A stretch of 64,000 nucleotides of DNA from Antilocapra americana. Its lineage: Eukaryota; Chordata; Mammalia; Artiodactyla; Antilocapridae. A model generated the notes under the pieces. The model worked only from the letters and a program-made list of their open reading frames with translations, was not told the DNA's origin and searched no databases. Position numbers and translations under genes: made by a program. The stretch covers positions 45,994,949-46,058,948 of the forward strand of contig ML660201.1 in the NCBI GenBank assembly GCA_007570785.1, written 5' to 3'. The stretch's first letter is position 1, and each line of letters begins with the position of its first letter. Of the stretch, positions 1 through 10,690 are shown in pieces.

Positions 1-1100
1 CCCTCAGCCCTTGGGAGTCGTACCAAGCTCTCTGACACTAATGCTCATCCCTTGGGGACCCCGCATTCTGAACAGAGTCCTCAGCTACCACCATCGTGGT
101 TAGATCCCATGCTTGGGTCTGGCTGGTACTCTCATAGCCCCTAACACCCGGGGCCCTCCTCCCCTTGTGCCCTGCCCGCTTCATCCTAGCCAGCCTACAG
201 GACCAGTCCAGACGGAACCAACTGTGTCCCTGCCCCAGTAACTGTGCCTGGGGGCCATGAGCCTAAGTTCAGACTGGGATATAGACCCATGCAGCGCGTT
301 CCCCTGGACCAGGGATGTGATGCTTCCTTCACCCAACTCGGGCAGGCAAGCCTGGGCCTGAGCACCTAGAAGGTCTCAGTTACTAGCGTCTGAATCAGCA
401 CACAAGGGAAATCACAAAGGAAAGAACAAGTGTGTCATCACTGATAACCTCGTGCTTCTACCCATGGCCACACAGGCATGGGTTCTCATGGTCATAAGAC
501 AACAGGGTCTCAAACACACCAGGTCCTGGGCACCAGGTCCCACACTTGCACATGCCCACTCTCCTTTTTTAATCCGAAGAAAAAATATATTAATATAATG
601 AATTCAGTCTAGATTATATCTGTCCTTATACCAATTTAGTTGTAATATATATCTATATATATATAATTTGTTTGTTTTGACTACAAGGTTGTGAGAGCTT
701 AGTTTCCTAATCCAAACCCCTGCCCCCTGCATTGAAAGGGCAGAGTCTTCGCCACTGGACCACCAGGGAATTCCCTTAAAATGTTTTTTTTTAAGAAAGG
801 AGTCAAGAAAAGTGAAAGTGCCTAGTGCCCACAGATGTCATTATTCAGCTCTGTGGGGAAAGCACCCAGACTCCAGTATTACAGACAAACCTGCCCAGTG
901 GGTTCTGCCACCCAGACAGCCCCCACGCACTGCCTCCACTCGCACCCCTTCCCAAATAAACCCACCCCAGTCCCACCACAAAGTCCAGCCCCAGTGCTGA
1001 CAGAGTGGGAGGGGCCGCTTCCGGCCCAGTCCCACCGCCTACCAAGGCTCTTTTTTTGCTAGGACTGCAGGGCTGGCTCTGCTGTTTGGCCCAGCCCTCT
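1..1100. other. HYAL1 upstream flank, no gene seen
   Basis: No coding exon could be supported here. The stretch has ordinary mixed composition, with an AT-rich patch at about 570-680 and a SINE remnant at 700-776. By synteny with the mammalian cluster, HYAL2 should lie to the left of position 1; nothing recognisable of HYAL2 coding sequence is visible. Confidence 0.6.
700..776 (-). repeat. CHR-type tRNA-Glu SINE fragment
   Basis: The end of the fragment reads ccaccagggaattccc, the reverse complement of the 5' end of cetartiodactyl CHR SINEs. It is preceded by the typical 'cagagtc..ccactgga' segment. Only about 75 bp remain. Confidence 0.65.
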
Positions 1101-1200
1101 CGCCCAGGGCCCGCCCCTCAGCCCGCCCCCACTGGGTGGGGTGACCCCCTACAAAGGCTCAGCGTTTCCAGCAGCAGTTTTCTCCTCTAAGAGTGTCGGT
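1100..1200 (+). promoter_or_regulatory. candidate HYAL1 proximal promoter (GC boxes)
   Basis: Two GC-box/Sp1-like stretches lie at about 1108-1130 (cccgcccctcagcccgcccc), followed about 20 bp later by a weak TATA-like tacaaag. They are 600-700 bp upstream of the HYAL1 coding exon, whose own acceptor (ag at 1777-1778) implies an upstream untranslated exon. The exact transcription start is not visible; this is inference. Confidence 0.3.
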
Positions 1201-1802
1201 ACGCCTGGGGCCAGAGTTAAGGAACGGAATCTTGCTGATGCCTGCACGGGCCCTCACCCTGGGGTCAGGAAGTTTGGAGAATGAGGCCTTTCAGCCCTGA
1301 GGTCAGCAGGGACAAGTGGGCAGACCGGAGGGTGAACAGAAGGGCTGGGTTGACCTTTCCCACGTCACTGAGGGTCCCCTTCGCCAATGGCCGGCCAGGA
1401 TTCCTGGCGGAAGAGACAGGGAAGCCCCTGCTTCCATCCATCTGCCAGCCTGGGGGCTGAGGGCTTGGCGCTCAGCCACACTTCTCGAGACAGACGTCCC
1501 GGCTTCTGTGGCCCTTGGGGAAGTGGGGGTGGTCGAGCTTAAGCCAAGACAAGCCCTTTACGGGGAGACAGAGGCCGGCCCAAGAGGCAACTCGAGTGTG
1601 CCCTCTAGTGGTCATGTTCTCAATGCTCCTCCTTCGCCCTCTGACCACCCTGAACGCTGCAGGTCAATCCTTACCTGAAGCCAGAGCAGAACTGGGTTAA
1701 TAAGGGACTTGTCCTGCCTGCCTTCAGTAGGAGTCACAGAGTTCAAGTCCTGCCCTCCGCTCTGCCTTCCCTGGCCAGGTTTCCCTACACCTGCCGTGGG
1801 CC

Positions 1803-3665
1803 ATGGCAGCCTATTGGCTTCCTGTCTGCACCTTCTTCCTGAACTTGCTCAGCACGACCCAAGGCTCCCGGGATCCTGTGGTACCCAACCAGCCCTTCAC
1901 CACCATCTGGAACGCTAACACCGAGGGGTGTATGAAGAAACACGGCGTGGATGTGGACATCAGTATCTTTGATGTGGTGACCAACCCGGGGCAGACCTTC
2001 CGCGGCCCTAACATGACCATTTTCTACAGCTCGCAGCTGGGTAACTACCCTTACTACACATCTGCTGGGGAGCCTGTGTTTGGTGGCCTGCCCCAGAATG
2101 CCAGCCTGAATGCCCACCTGGCCCACACATTCCAGGACATCCTGGCTGCCATGCCTGAGTCTGACTTCTCAGGGCTGGCAGTCATTGACTGGGAGGCATG
2201 GCGCCCACGCTGGGCCTTCAACTGGGACAGCAAGGACATTTACCGGCAGCGCTCACGGGCACTGGTACAGAATCAGCACCCAGACTGGCCAGCTCCTCGG
2301 GTGGAGGCCGCAGCTCAGGACCAGTTCGAGGGGGCTGCAGAGGAGTGGATGGCAGGCACCCTCAAGCTGGGACAAGCACTGCGGCCTCAGGGCCTCTGGG
2401 GCTTCTATAACTTCCCTGAGTGCTACAACTATGACTTTAAAAGTCCTAACTATACTGGCCAGTGTCCACTAGACGTCCGTGCCCAGAATGACCAGCTCGG
2501 GTGGCTGTGGGGCCAGAGCCGTGCCCTCTACCCCAGTATCTACCTGCCCGCAGCCCTGGAGGGCACGAAGAAGGCCCAGATGTACGTGCAGCACCGTGTG
2601 GCTGAGGCATTCCGTGTGGCGGCGGGTGCTGGGGACCCCAAGCTGCCGGTGCTGCCCTACATGCAGATCTTCTATGACATGACTGACCACTTTCTGCCCC
2701 CGGTGAGTCCCCTGTGGCCCCGCCCACCCATGACCTACCTTGCCAGGCCTTAGTCCAGCACCTGAGACTGAGGCCACACAGCCCTGGGGCACTTTAGCCT
2801 TAGGGCACCTTCATCCATTCCCTTTCACATTCTTTGAGTACCTCCTGTGTACCAAGTTCTGTGCTAGGCACAGACATTCAACGTTCTTCAGAAAGAAATT
2901 GTCCCTGCCTGCGTGACACTCACAGGCTAGAGGGAGGGCAGGCTTGCCTCTGGCCACTAAGGCTAGAGCAGCCCCCGATGTGGGTTATGAATTATTTGTC
3001 CCATCCAACAGTGATACAGCAACCTGCTGTGGGAAGCCGCGGAGGCCCCCTCAGAGCTATTCTGTCCTTTTCCCAGGAGGAGCTGGAAAACAGCGTGGGG
3101 GAGAGTGCAGCCCAGGGGACAGCAGGAGTGGTGCTCTGGGTGAGCTGGGCGAACACAAGAACCAAGGTGAGCTCAGGCCCAGGATGGGGGTGAGGGTCGG
3201 GCAGGGGTGGGGCTGCCAGGCTGACAGCGGAGACCCCAGCCCACCTTTTACTCCTGCAGCCTTGGCTGACCAGGAGGCAAGTGCTTCCGAGTCCTATGTG
3301 GACCCATGCATGACCATGGTGTCCCTGATGCGCCCCTTCCCACCTAGGAATCATGTCAGGCCATTAAGGAGTACGTGGACACGACGCTGGGACCCTTCAT
3401 CCTGAATGTGACCAGCGGGGCTCGTCTGTGCAGTCAGGTCCTATGCTCCAGCCATGGCCGTTGTGCCCGGCGCCCCAGTTACCCTAAGGCCCGCCTCATC
3501 CTCAACTCCACCAGTTTTTCCATCAAGCCCACGCCTGGTGGCGGGCCCCTGACCCTACGAGGTGCCCTCTCACTCGAAGATCGGTTGCGGCTGGTGGTGG
3601 AGTTCGAATGTCGCTGCTACCATGGGTGGAGGGGGACATGGTGTGAGCAGCGGGGCATATGGTAA
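1803..3665 (+). CDS. HYAL1: HYAL1, hyaluronidase-1 (complete, 3 coding exons)
   Basis: Coding exons are 1803-2702, 3077-3166 and 3348-3665. All introns are GT-AG in phase 0, giving 435 residues, the same length as human HYAL1. The product is a lysosomal/secreted acid endo-beta-N-acetylglucosaminidase that degrades hyaluronan (glycosyl hydrolase family 56). The sequence shows an N-terminal hydrophobic signal segment (about residues 1-21) and the GH56 catalytic motif DWEAW with Asp129 and proton donor Glu131. N-glycosylation sequons include NAS, NYT and NVT. A C-terminal EGF-like cysteine module (CSQVLCSSHGRC ... CRCYHGW) lies in the last exon. A splice acceptor ends at 1778, 24 bases before the ATG, so the 5' leader is spliced. 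The paralogue HYAL3 shares the same exon pattern downstream. Nothing appears broken. Confidence 0.96.
2815..2945 (+). repeat. MIR SINE in HYAL1 intron 1
   Basis: The core 'ttgagtacctcctgtgtaccaagttctgtgctaggcac' type sequence, followed by 'acactcacaggctagag', is characteristic of MIR elements. It is ancient and diverged. Confidence 0.6.
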
Positions 3666-3933
3666 TTGGCATGGGCACACACTGAGTACCTGATGCAGTC
3701 TGGGCCTGGCTAGGGCTTTCCCAAGTCCAGGAAGTCACAGGAGTCATGGTTACAGTCAGAAGTCCACTCAGTCAGCGTCATGAGCATACACCAGTGCATG
3801 CACAGCTGCTTACAGACAAGATAGCTGCATAAGGAGTTAGAGCCCTGCGCATCTACCCGATGGAGTCCAAAATACTTCCTCTGGAGACACTGAGTCAGTC
3901 TTCAAACAGAAGTAGTCACAAGAACTGAGTTTC

Positions 3934-4072
3934 TGGACTTCCCTGGCCATCCAGTGGTTAAGACGCGGAGCTTCCACTGCGCGGGGCACGGGTTCGACCC
4001 ACGGGCGGAGACTAAGATCACGCGTGCTGCGTGGTGCGGTTAAACAAATAACGAATAAATAAACTGACATTC
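3934..4072 (+). repeat. CHR-type SINE
   Basis: The copy begins 'gacttccctggccatccagtggttaagac' and contains a tRNA-like B box (ggttcgaccc). It ends in an A-rich tail with aataaataaa. It lies downstream of the HYAL1 stop. Confidence 0.75.
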
Positions 4073-4077
4073 ACTGG

Positions 4078-4260
4078 GCATCTACTCTTTCCAAGTCCTG
4101 TGCTAAACATTTTAAGTAGGCTAACTTAACTGTGCAATCCTAAGACGATGCTGTGAGGAAACTGAGGCACACCCAGGGAGGGTAAGCACTTTCCCCAAGG
4201 TTGCACAGCCAGAAAACAGAGCAGCTGAGATTCAAGCCTGGGCTGCCTGGCCAGAGAGGT
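4078..4260 (+). repeat. MIR SINE downstream of HYAL1
   Basis: Typical MIR features are present: 'tgtgctaaacattttaa', 'gaggaaactgaggcac' and 'aaggttgcacagc', ending in 'attcaagcctgggctgcc'. It abuts the CHR SINE. Confidence 0.75.
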
Positions 4261-4344
4261 ACAATCTTTTGGCTCCTACTGATAAGTCGATGGTAACCAG
4301 CTGTGTACTGCACTCTGAATCCGTTCAGAGGTAGCAGCCTCGCA

Positions 4345-4350
4345 AATAAA
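4345..4350 (+). terminator. candidate HYAL1 poly(A) signal
   Basis: This is the first AATAAA downstream of the HYAL1 stop codon outside the SINE tail. It would give a 3' UTR of about 0.7 kb that includes a SINE and a MIR. This is inferred from position only. Confidence 0.35.
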
Positions 4351-4689
4351 ACAGGATTCTAACCTCAAAAGCTATTTGTTGAGGGCCTAAAACGTCCAGG
4401 CGCTAGTATCCAGAGGGTACAGGAGAAGTTCTTTTCTCTCACTCAGATCTGATGTGTTCGAGAGCGGCTGCTTCCCAGTGTGGGGCCCAAATTTGTAGAA
4501 GCTCCACCTGATCGTTTTCACGCTGCGCAGGAGGGATACCGTGAGCCCAGACAAAGCTAAGCTTTGGGCGAGACCTTTCTGAGGCTGGGGCAGGGCGAGG
4601 ACGGAAGCCCAGCCAACCCGAGATGGAGCCAGGCTCACTGGGAGCGAGGCCAGGATAAACCAGGGTGGGAGGGACCAGCCTGTGTCTGG

Positions 4690-5060
4690 TCGGTGTTTTG
4701 ATCCGCCGGGTCGGGGGCGGGGCCTAGGCGGAGGTACGAGGCGGCCGGGGCGGGGCCTGGCCGCCCGGAAGACCCGGAAGTAGGCATTGTGCCGCGGGCC
4801 GGGACAGCTGCAGCTCGTCCGCCGCACCGCTAGGGGGCGAGCGCCGGGAGCTGGAGGAGTCCGAACCAGAGAAAGCAAGATACCGATCCAGGAGAAGCGA
4901 AGACGCGGAGCATCCCGGAGCCCGGCAACATGTCAGTACTACCCCGTCCCCATGCGCGGCGTTCGTCTTCACTGTTCCCCCGCTCTCCCTGTCCGCTCCG
5001 CGCGGACAGTTCTCGAGTGACTAAGCCGCCCCGCACGCCCTCCTTGCGTCTGTCGTTCCC
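4690..5060 (+). promoter_or_regulatory. CpG island: NAA80/HYAL3 shared promoter and first exon
   Basis: A dense CpG region carries repeated GC boxes (ggggcggggcc at about 4717 and 4749), then a GC-rich stretch up to about 4930 that looks like an untranslated first exon. In other mammals NAA80 (NAT6) and HYAL3 share an upstream first exon and have overlapping transcripts. Here the island is the only CpG-rich promoter upstream of both coding regions. The exact exon end is not determined. Confidence 0.6.
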
Positions 5061-6387
5061 TCCCAAAGCATGCCGAGCCACACCCGTCCAGAGTGTAACC
5101 TTCGAAGCCCTCACCTCCAGACTCCACGGTTTGTCACCCACTGGGAGGAAAGGGGAAATCGAGGCAGGAGAGATTGCCGCCTCTCTCGCTGGACCTGGAA
5201 GCCCCGCCCACAGTGGGTGGGACCGGCACCGAAGGGGTTAAGTCTGTGAGGGAAGTCTGGGGTTCCAGGCCCAGGGGGCGGATCCTGGGGCTTCCTCCCT
5301 CCTGGTCCAGGGGTGCAGCTGCTGCGGAGGTGGCTGATGCAGGTGAGAAGCTTATAGCCCTTTGAGTGTGAGGGAAGGGGTGTGAGGGAAGGGGGGCTGC
5401 CTGTTACTGACCAGTGTGGAATTGGCCTCAAGCTCACAGGGTCTTCCTGGGGAGGTGCGGATGGGGAGGGAGCCAGCGCATCCCCTTTGAAGCATGTGGG
5501 TAGAAAGGTGGGGCCCAGAGGCCACCTGTCGCTAGAAATCCCCCAGCATAGACCCTCCTGCCAGCAGAGCCTGAGGTGGGATGGGCAAGCAATGGAGTTT
5601 GGGGGCAGGAGGTCTGAGCCCCCAACCTGTTGGCCGTTAGACACCCCTGTGGGTGTAGGAAGGAAGCTGTGGTTCTTATCTAGGGTGGCTACGAAACAGA
5701 CCAGTGGGGAACCAGGCCTGCAGGAGCCACGTTGCTATATGAGCCAGGCCCCTTCTGAAGGGCAGTTGGGTCCACAGGCAATCAAAGTGTCCCAAGCTGG
5801 GCTGTTTTGGGGAGGGAGCCATGGACTCTGTCCCCTAGGCAGGGAAGGCAGTCCAGGGAGGGGAAATTTGAGCCTAATGGGTGGCTGAATGGATCTGTTG
5901 AGTGGCCAGCTTGGCCTAGATGTTCAAAAAGGCTGGGACCTGGAGTAGGGAGTAGGGAGAGGGGAGTTCCTGGGGTAGCTGTGTTTTCTCCAAAGGTAAT
6001 CTGGGGTCAAAGCAGGGGGTTATGGCATCTAGTTTGCATGTTCTGTCTGATGGCCAGCCAGCTGCAATGGTGAAGGGCTGGTCCACTGGCTTGGGGAAGA
6101 CAAAGTGGTAGCCAGAGCAGGCTGGAGCCAGGCCTCTTGTGTTCTTGGGGCCAGCCCTAGCCTTTAGCCCTCGCCTCCATCCAGTATAAGGCAGAGCACC
6201 CTGGACCCATCCCCTGTGCTTTCTGTCTGAGTCAGTGCCCCCAAGTATAAGGGATGGGATCCTCCAAGTCACCTGGGCCATCAGATGAGATCCAGGATGC
6301 ATGGCTCTCCCTAGCACTCTGTCAGCCACTCCCTGCCCCAACCCCATCCTCCCTTCTGGTACAGCCCAGCATAGCTGTTATCCACAG
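5061..6387 (+). other. intron between shared 5' exon and NAA80 coding exon
   Basis: No repeats or coding exons are recognised here. It ends at a good acceptor (tgttatccacag, ag at 6386-6387) just before the NAA80 coding exon. Short open frames in it have no recognisable domain. Confidence 0.5.
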
Positions 6388-6482
6388 GAGCAGCAACCTT
6401 GTGTTCTGAGGAGATCCCACTGCCTGGAGACTGTGGCCTTAATCCCCTGCCTGGCCCTGAGCCATCTGTACCCCAGCAGGAG

Positions 6483-6870
6483 ATGACCCTGGCTCCCAGC
6501 CTGACTCAGCTGGGCCTGGATCCTACATGTATGCGAAAGCTGACTCTGAGCCCTGGCCGAGGCATGCTGATCCATAGCCTAGACCTTGTTCACCAGGTGG
6601 GGCTGATCCTGAGTACCCACCCAGCCCAACTGACTCTGGATCCTGCATGCCAGCCAGAGGTGACCTTGAGATCCAACCTGGCCAAGCCGACCCTGGATCC
6701 TACACACCAGCCAGAGCTGGCTCTGAGCCCCAGGCTAGCTGAGCTGACCCTGGTTTCCGCATGCCATCCAGAGATGACCCTCAGTTCTGGCTCAGCTCAG
6801 CTGACCCTGGATCCTGCACGTCAGCCAGAGGAGACCCCAGTCCCCAACCTGGTTGAACTGACCCTGGAGC
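6483..6870 (+). repeat. in-frame tandem repeat encoding the NAA80 N-terminus
   Basis: About 57-60-nt units encode a degenerate peptide of the form LTLDPAxQPExTLxxxxA. Leu-Thr-Leu anchors recur every 18-20 residues for about six or seven copies. At the DNA level 'gaccctggatcctgca' recurs at about 6632, 6690, 6745 and 6800. Confidence 0.75.
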
Positions 6871-7538
6871 CTGTGCACTGCCGACCCGAGCTCCTGGATG
6901 CCTGTGCCGACCTCATCAACGAGCAGTGGCCCCGCAGCCGCGCCTCCCGCCTCCACTCCTTGGGCCAGTCCTCAGACGCCTTCCCTCTCTGCTTGATGCT
7001 GCTAAGCCCCCCACCCATGCCAGAGGCAGCCCCCATTGTGGTGGGCCATGCCCGCCTGTCCCGGGTGCTGGACCGGCCCCAGAGCCTCCTAGTGGAGACC
7101 GTCGTAGTGGCCCGGGCGCTGAGGGGCCGTGGCTTTGGCCGCCGTCTCATGGAGGGCCTCGAAGCCTTTGCTCGGGCCCGGGGCTTCCGCCGGCTACACC
7201 TCACCACCCATGACCAGCTGCACTTTTATGCCCATCTGGGCTACCAGCTGGGTGAGCCAGTGCAGGGCCTGGTCTTCACCAGCCGGCGACTACCTGCCGC
7301 CCTGCTCAATGCCTTCCCCAGGACCCCCTTTCCCCGGTCACCCTGCAAGGCCCCTAGCCTGACTGCCCAAGCTGCCCCAAGAATCCCCAAGGAGTCATTG
7401 CTGCCACCCCCTCCCCTGCCTGAACCCCCAACCACCTTACCCCCGCCTCCAGCAGGGCCCCCTCCACAAAGCCTCCTGGAGACACAATACCAAGACCTGA
7501 GAGGACGCCCCATATTCTGGATGGAGAAAGACATCTGA
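6483..7538 (+). CDS. NAA80: NAA80 (NAT6), actin N-terminal acetyltransferase
   Basis: A single coding exon of 351 residues runs from the ATG at 6483. The alternative in-frame ATG at 6531 gives 335 residues and aligns best with the shorter start used in human. The frame is open upstream to 6399, but only through a TTG. The product acetylates the processed acidic N-terminus of actins in the cytosol. It has a GNAT fold at about residues 133-272, with the acetyl-CoA P-loop motif RGRGFG at 214-219 and the following HLTTHDQLHFYAHLGY segment. An acidic/Leu-Pro N-terminal region is built from repeats of about 19-20 residues (see finding). A proline-rich tail (PPPPLPEPP type), the profilin-binding region in NAA80, ends in FWMEKDI. 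The gene lies within the 5' part of the HYAL3 transcription unit and has its own poly(A) signal. Confidence 0.94.
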   Translation: MTLAPSLTQLGLDPTCMRKLTLSPGRGMLIHSLDLVHQVGLILSTHPAQLTLDPACQPEVTLRSNLAKPTLDPTHQPELALSPRLAELTLVSACHPEMTLSSGSAQLTLDPARQPEETPVPNLVELTLEPVHCRPELLDACADLINEQWPRSRASRLHSLGQSSDAFPLCLMLLSPPPMPEAAPIVVGHARLSRVLDRPQSLLVETVVVARALRGRGFGRRLMEGLEAFARARGFRRLHLTTHDQLHFYAHLGYQLGEPVQGLVFTSRRLPAALLNAFPRTPFPRSPCKAPSLTAQAAPRIPKESLLPPPPLPEPPTTLPPPPAGPPPQSLLETQYQDLRGRPIFWMEKDI

Positions 7539-7720
7539 GGCTATTCCCAGGGCAAGACGCTGTCTTTCTGGATCAGTTGACTGCCCTGGACAGTAGCAGC
7601 TTCAGCCCACTGGCCATCCCTCAGCTTCTAGCCCCTGACGGTGGCTTCAGCTGAGGCCTGTTTCATGAGTGCCAGTGGAGATGGCACCATGGCTGTGGCT
7701 CAGAGCTGTCAGTCTGGCTG

Positions 7721-7726
7721 AATAAA
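7721..7726 (+). terminator. NAA80 poly(A) signal
   Basis: AATAAA lies 183 bp after the NAA80 stop codon and is followed about 20 bp later by a GT-rich stretch (ttgggtgtgtctgtgacagtgt). This is a good match to a vertebrate cleavage/polyadenylation site. Confidence 0.8.
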
Positions 7727-7904
7727 GGCTCCTCTTGGGTGTGTCTGTGACAGTGTATTTGTTGACGCCCACCCTCATTTCCCAGTCATTTCTTAGGTCC
7801 GCTATCCCTGCAGGAGCCCCCAGATGCACCTTGGCCTCAGGGCCATGGGTGGAGGGAAAGCTCTTTGCTCCTCACTCTGCCTACCTCAGGCGTCAAGGTG
7901 TTTC

Positions 7905-8010
7905 TTTCCACCTTCACTCATCACCATTCGCCGAGCACCTGCTGTGTGAGAGGCACAGGCAGGGAGGAACTAGACAGATACAGTCTCAACTCTAGGGACA
8001 GGGCGGGCGT
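7905..8010 (+). repeat. MIR-like SINE remnant
   Basis: The sequence 'gccgagcacctgctgtgtgagaggcac' and the following 'cagtctcaactctaggga' resemble a MIR core. It sits between NAA80 and the HYAL3 coding exon. Confidence 0.45.
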
Positions 8011-8455
8011 ATAGTGACAGGGCCTATGCTGGGACAGCGGGAGCTCAAATATCCTCACTCCACTTGTGCCAGAAGATGATGTCAGCAGAGACCTGAGTGC
8101 CGAGTAGGAATTAGGCCAGGCAGAGTGGAGGTTGAGTGTTCTTGGGGCAGGAAACAAAATGGGCTGAGGGGAAAAGGGGACTTGTGAGAGCTGAGGGTGG
8201 AGGAGGTGTCAGAGGGCACAGTGGTGCCATGCTAGAGATGGACAACATGGGAAGCGGGATGCTCAGGCCAGCTTGGGCTGCGGTTGCTCTGAGAGGTCTA
8301 CAAGACCCCTTAGGAACCATGCTTTCCTCACCCTCCTGCCTTGTGAGGAGCTGGAGGAGTCTTCCCAGCTTGGTCTGCCGTGGGGAAGGTGTGGCCATGG
8401 CCATGGACTCTTAAGCTCACACTCCCTCTCTCCTGCAGGTTTCTATCCCTGGGGC

Positions 8456-10048
8456 ATGACCATGCAGCTAGGCCTGGCCCTGGTGCTAGGGCTGGCCCTG
8501 TGCTTGGGGTGTGGCCGACCCTTGCCGCGGGCCCCTGCACGCCCCTTCTCGGTGCTGTGGAATGTGCCTTCAGCACACTGTAAGAACCGCTTTGGCGTGC
8601 CCCTGCCACTCGAGGCCCTGGGCATCTCAGCCAACCGCGGCCAGCATTTCCACGGCCAGAATGTCACCATCTTCTACAAGAACCGGCTCGGCTTCTACCC
8701 CTACCTTGGGCCAAGGGGCACAGCTCACAATGGGGGCATCCCACAGGCTGTGCCTCTGGACCGCCACCTGGCACGGGCTGCCTATCAGATCCGTCGCAGC
8801 CTGTGGCCGGGCTTCGCTGGCCTGGCAGTCCTGGACTGGGAGGAATGGTGTCCACTCTGGGCCGGGAACTGGGGCTACCGCCAAGCCTATCAGGCTGCCT
8901 CCTGGGCTTGGGCACAATGGGTATTCCCCAATCTGGATCCCCAGGAGCAGCTCCACAAGGCCCGCATTGGCTTCGAACAGGCAGCCCGAGCATTGATGGA
9001 GGACACACTGTGGCTAGGCCGGGCACTGCGGCCCCATGGGCTCTGGGGCTTCTATCGCTTCCCAGCCTGTGGCAATGGCTGGCATGGTACAGCTTCCAAT
9101 TACACAGGCCGCTGCCATGCTGCTGCCCTGGCCCGCAACACCCAACTGCGTTGGCTCTGGGCCGCCTCCAGTGCCCTCTTCCCCAGCATATACCTTCCAC
9201 CCAGGCTACCACCTGCTCACCACCAGGCATTTGTCCGATACCGCCTGGAGGAGGCCTTCCGGGTGGCCGTTGCTGGGCACCCGCATCCCCTGCCTGTCCT
9301 GGCCTATGCCCGCCTCACACACCAGAGCTCCGGGAGGTTCCTGTCCCAGGTAAGTGAAAACTGACATCTAGGGGTCTGATGGGGAGGCATGATATTCTCT
9401 GAGTGGAGGGCTAGAGAAGCCCCTCAAAGAGGCTCAGGGCCAAGGGGCCCTCCTCTAGAGGTAGAATCAGATCATGGCAGTCAGCTGAGAAAGTTCTTGA
9501 AGGCAGAGGTAGGGCCAGAAGGAGCTGGGCATTCCTGCCCTGGCTTAGCAGCTCTCTGCCCCCAGGATGAACTTGTGCAGACCATTGGTGTGAGTGCAGC
9601 ACTGGGGGCAGCCGGCGTGGTGCTCTGGGGGGACCTGAGCTTCTCCAGTTCTGAGGTGATCACTGCCCCCCTCCAGCCTGCCACACAGCCCATGCTGGGG
9701 TCCCAGAAATGGGGAAAGACCATGGCAGGGCCATGAGACAGGAGCATTGATACGTCCCTCCCTTCTCCTCAGGAGGAGTGCTGGCATCTCCATGATTACC
9801 TACTGGGCACCCTGGGCCCCTATGTGATCAACGTGACCAGGGCAGCCATGGCCTGCAGTCACCAGCGGTGCCATGGCCATGGCCGTTGTGCTTGGCAAAA
9901 CCCAGGACAACTAGAAGTCTTTCTGCACCTGCAGCCAGATGGCAGCCCTGGAGTGTGGGAGTCCTTCAGCTGCCGTTGTTACCGGGGCTGGGCTGGCCCT
10001 ACCTGCCAGGAGCCCAGGCCTGAGCTTGGGCCTGAAGAAGCAACATAA
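8456..10048 (+). CDS. HYAL3: HYAL3, hyaluronidase-3 (complete, 3 coding exons)
   Basis: Coding exons are 8456-9349, 9566-9655 and 9773-10048, all in phase 0, giving 419 residues (human is 417). The start is the ATG at 8456; a second ATG lies two codons later, and the frame is open upstream only through a TTG. The exon begins at an acceptor ending at 8438. The product is a GH56 hyaluronidase-family glycoprotein. It shows a hydrophobic signal peptide (residues 1-20), the catalytic motif DWEEW with Asp127 and Glu129 intact, NVT and NYT sequons, and a C-terminal EGF-like cysteine cluster ([12 protein letters not shown] ... CRCYRGW). The middle 90-nt exon matches the HYAL1 middle exon in length and phase, consistent with tandem duplication. 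Independent enzymatic activity of HYAL3 in vivo is uncertain in the family. The catalytic residues give no sign of loss here. Confidence 0.95.
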
Positions 10049-10690
10049 AGCCAGGAGTCACCTGCCCCTGACTGTCTTGTTCCTGCTGCCATTTTTCCAG
10101 TCCTGGAGGGAGGACTCTGTCCCTCTCTTGTTCTACGTAGCTTATAGTCACTTCTCCCATGCACATACCCCACCTCCCATAGCACCCCTGGGGAGTGGAA
10201 GAGGCCAGAAGCAACACAACGTTTTAAAACCAGAGGCCCTCTGAGACCATCTGATCCCTCCTGACATGAAAGCAGCCCCAGGAAAAGTCAGTATGCCGAA
10301 AGGTTAAGGTTACCACCCCAGGGCTCTGTTCTATACCTCACTGAGTCTGCGCAGAGGTCACAGGAGACCCGTGGGGGGGGGGGGGGGCAACACCAAGGAG
10401 ATCCTGGCTAACATTTGTTAAGTGCTAAGCTGTTGTCGCTACTCTGCCTTCATCATAAAGTAACTTTTTCTCTCACTGCCTGAGGTTTGGTTGTTCCCGA
10501 GTTCTACCAAACCCACCCCCTTTCCCGTGGTGAGCGTCCTGCTGCAAAATGCCGAGAAGTGCGGGTCCTGCGTGGTGGACAGCAGCGTGCTGGCAGCTTC
10601 AGAGTTAATGACTACACGTGCTGGGGGGAGGGCGCAGGGCATTGTGGGTGCATAGTTCAGCTAGAGCGTCGTGGGCTTGTGGGCCCCCCG
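10049..10690. other. HYAL3-IFRD2 intergenic region
   Basis: This is a short intergenic gap with no repeat recognised apart from a run of 15 G at about 10373-10387. HYAL3 lacks a clear AATAAA; the stop codon itself overlaps a cataaa hexamer at 10043-10048, which could be a weak signal. Confidence 0.5.

Noticed and set aside
6399..6482. Upstream extension of the NAA80 frame to 6399
   Set aside because: It begins with TTG, not ATG. The first in-frame ATG is 6483 and homology supports 6483 or 6531.
8273..8455. Upstream extension of the HYAL3 frame to 8273
   Set aside because: It begins with TTG and crosses the splice acceptor ending at 8438. The signal peptide starts at the ATG at 8456.
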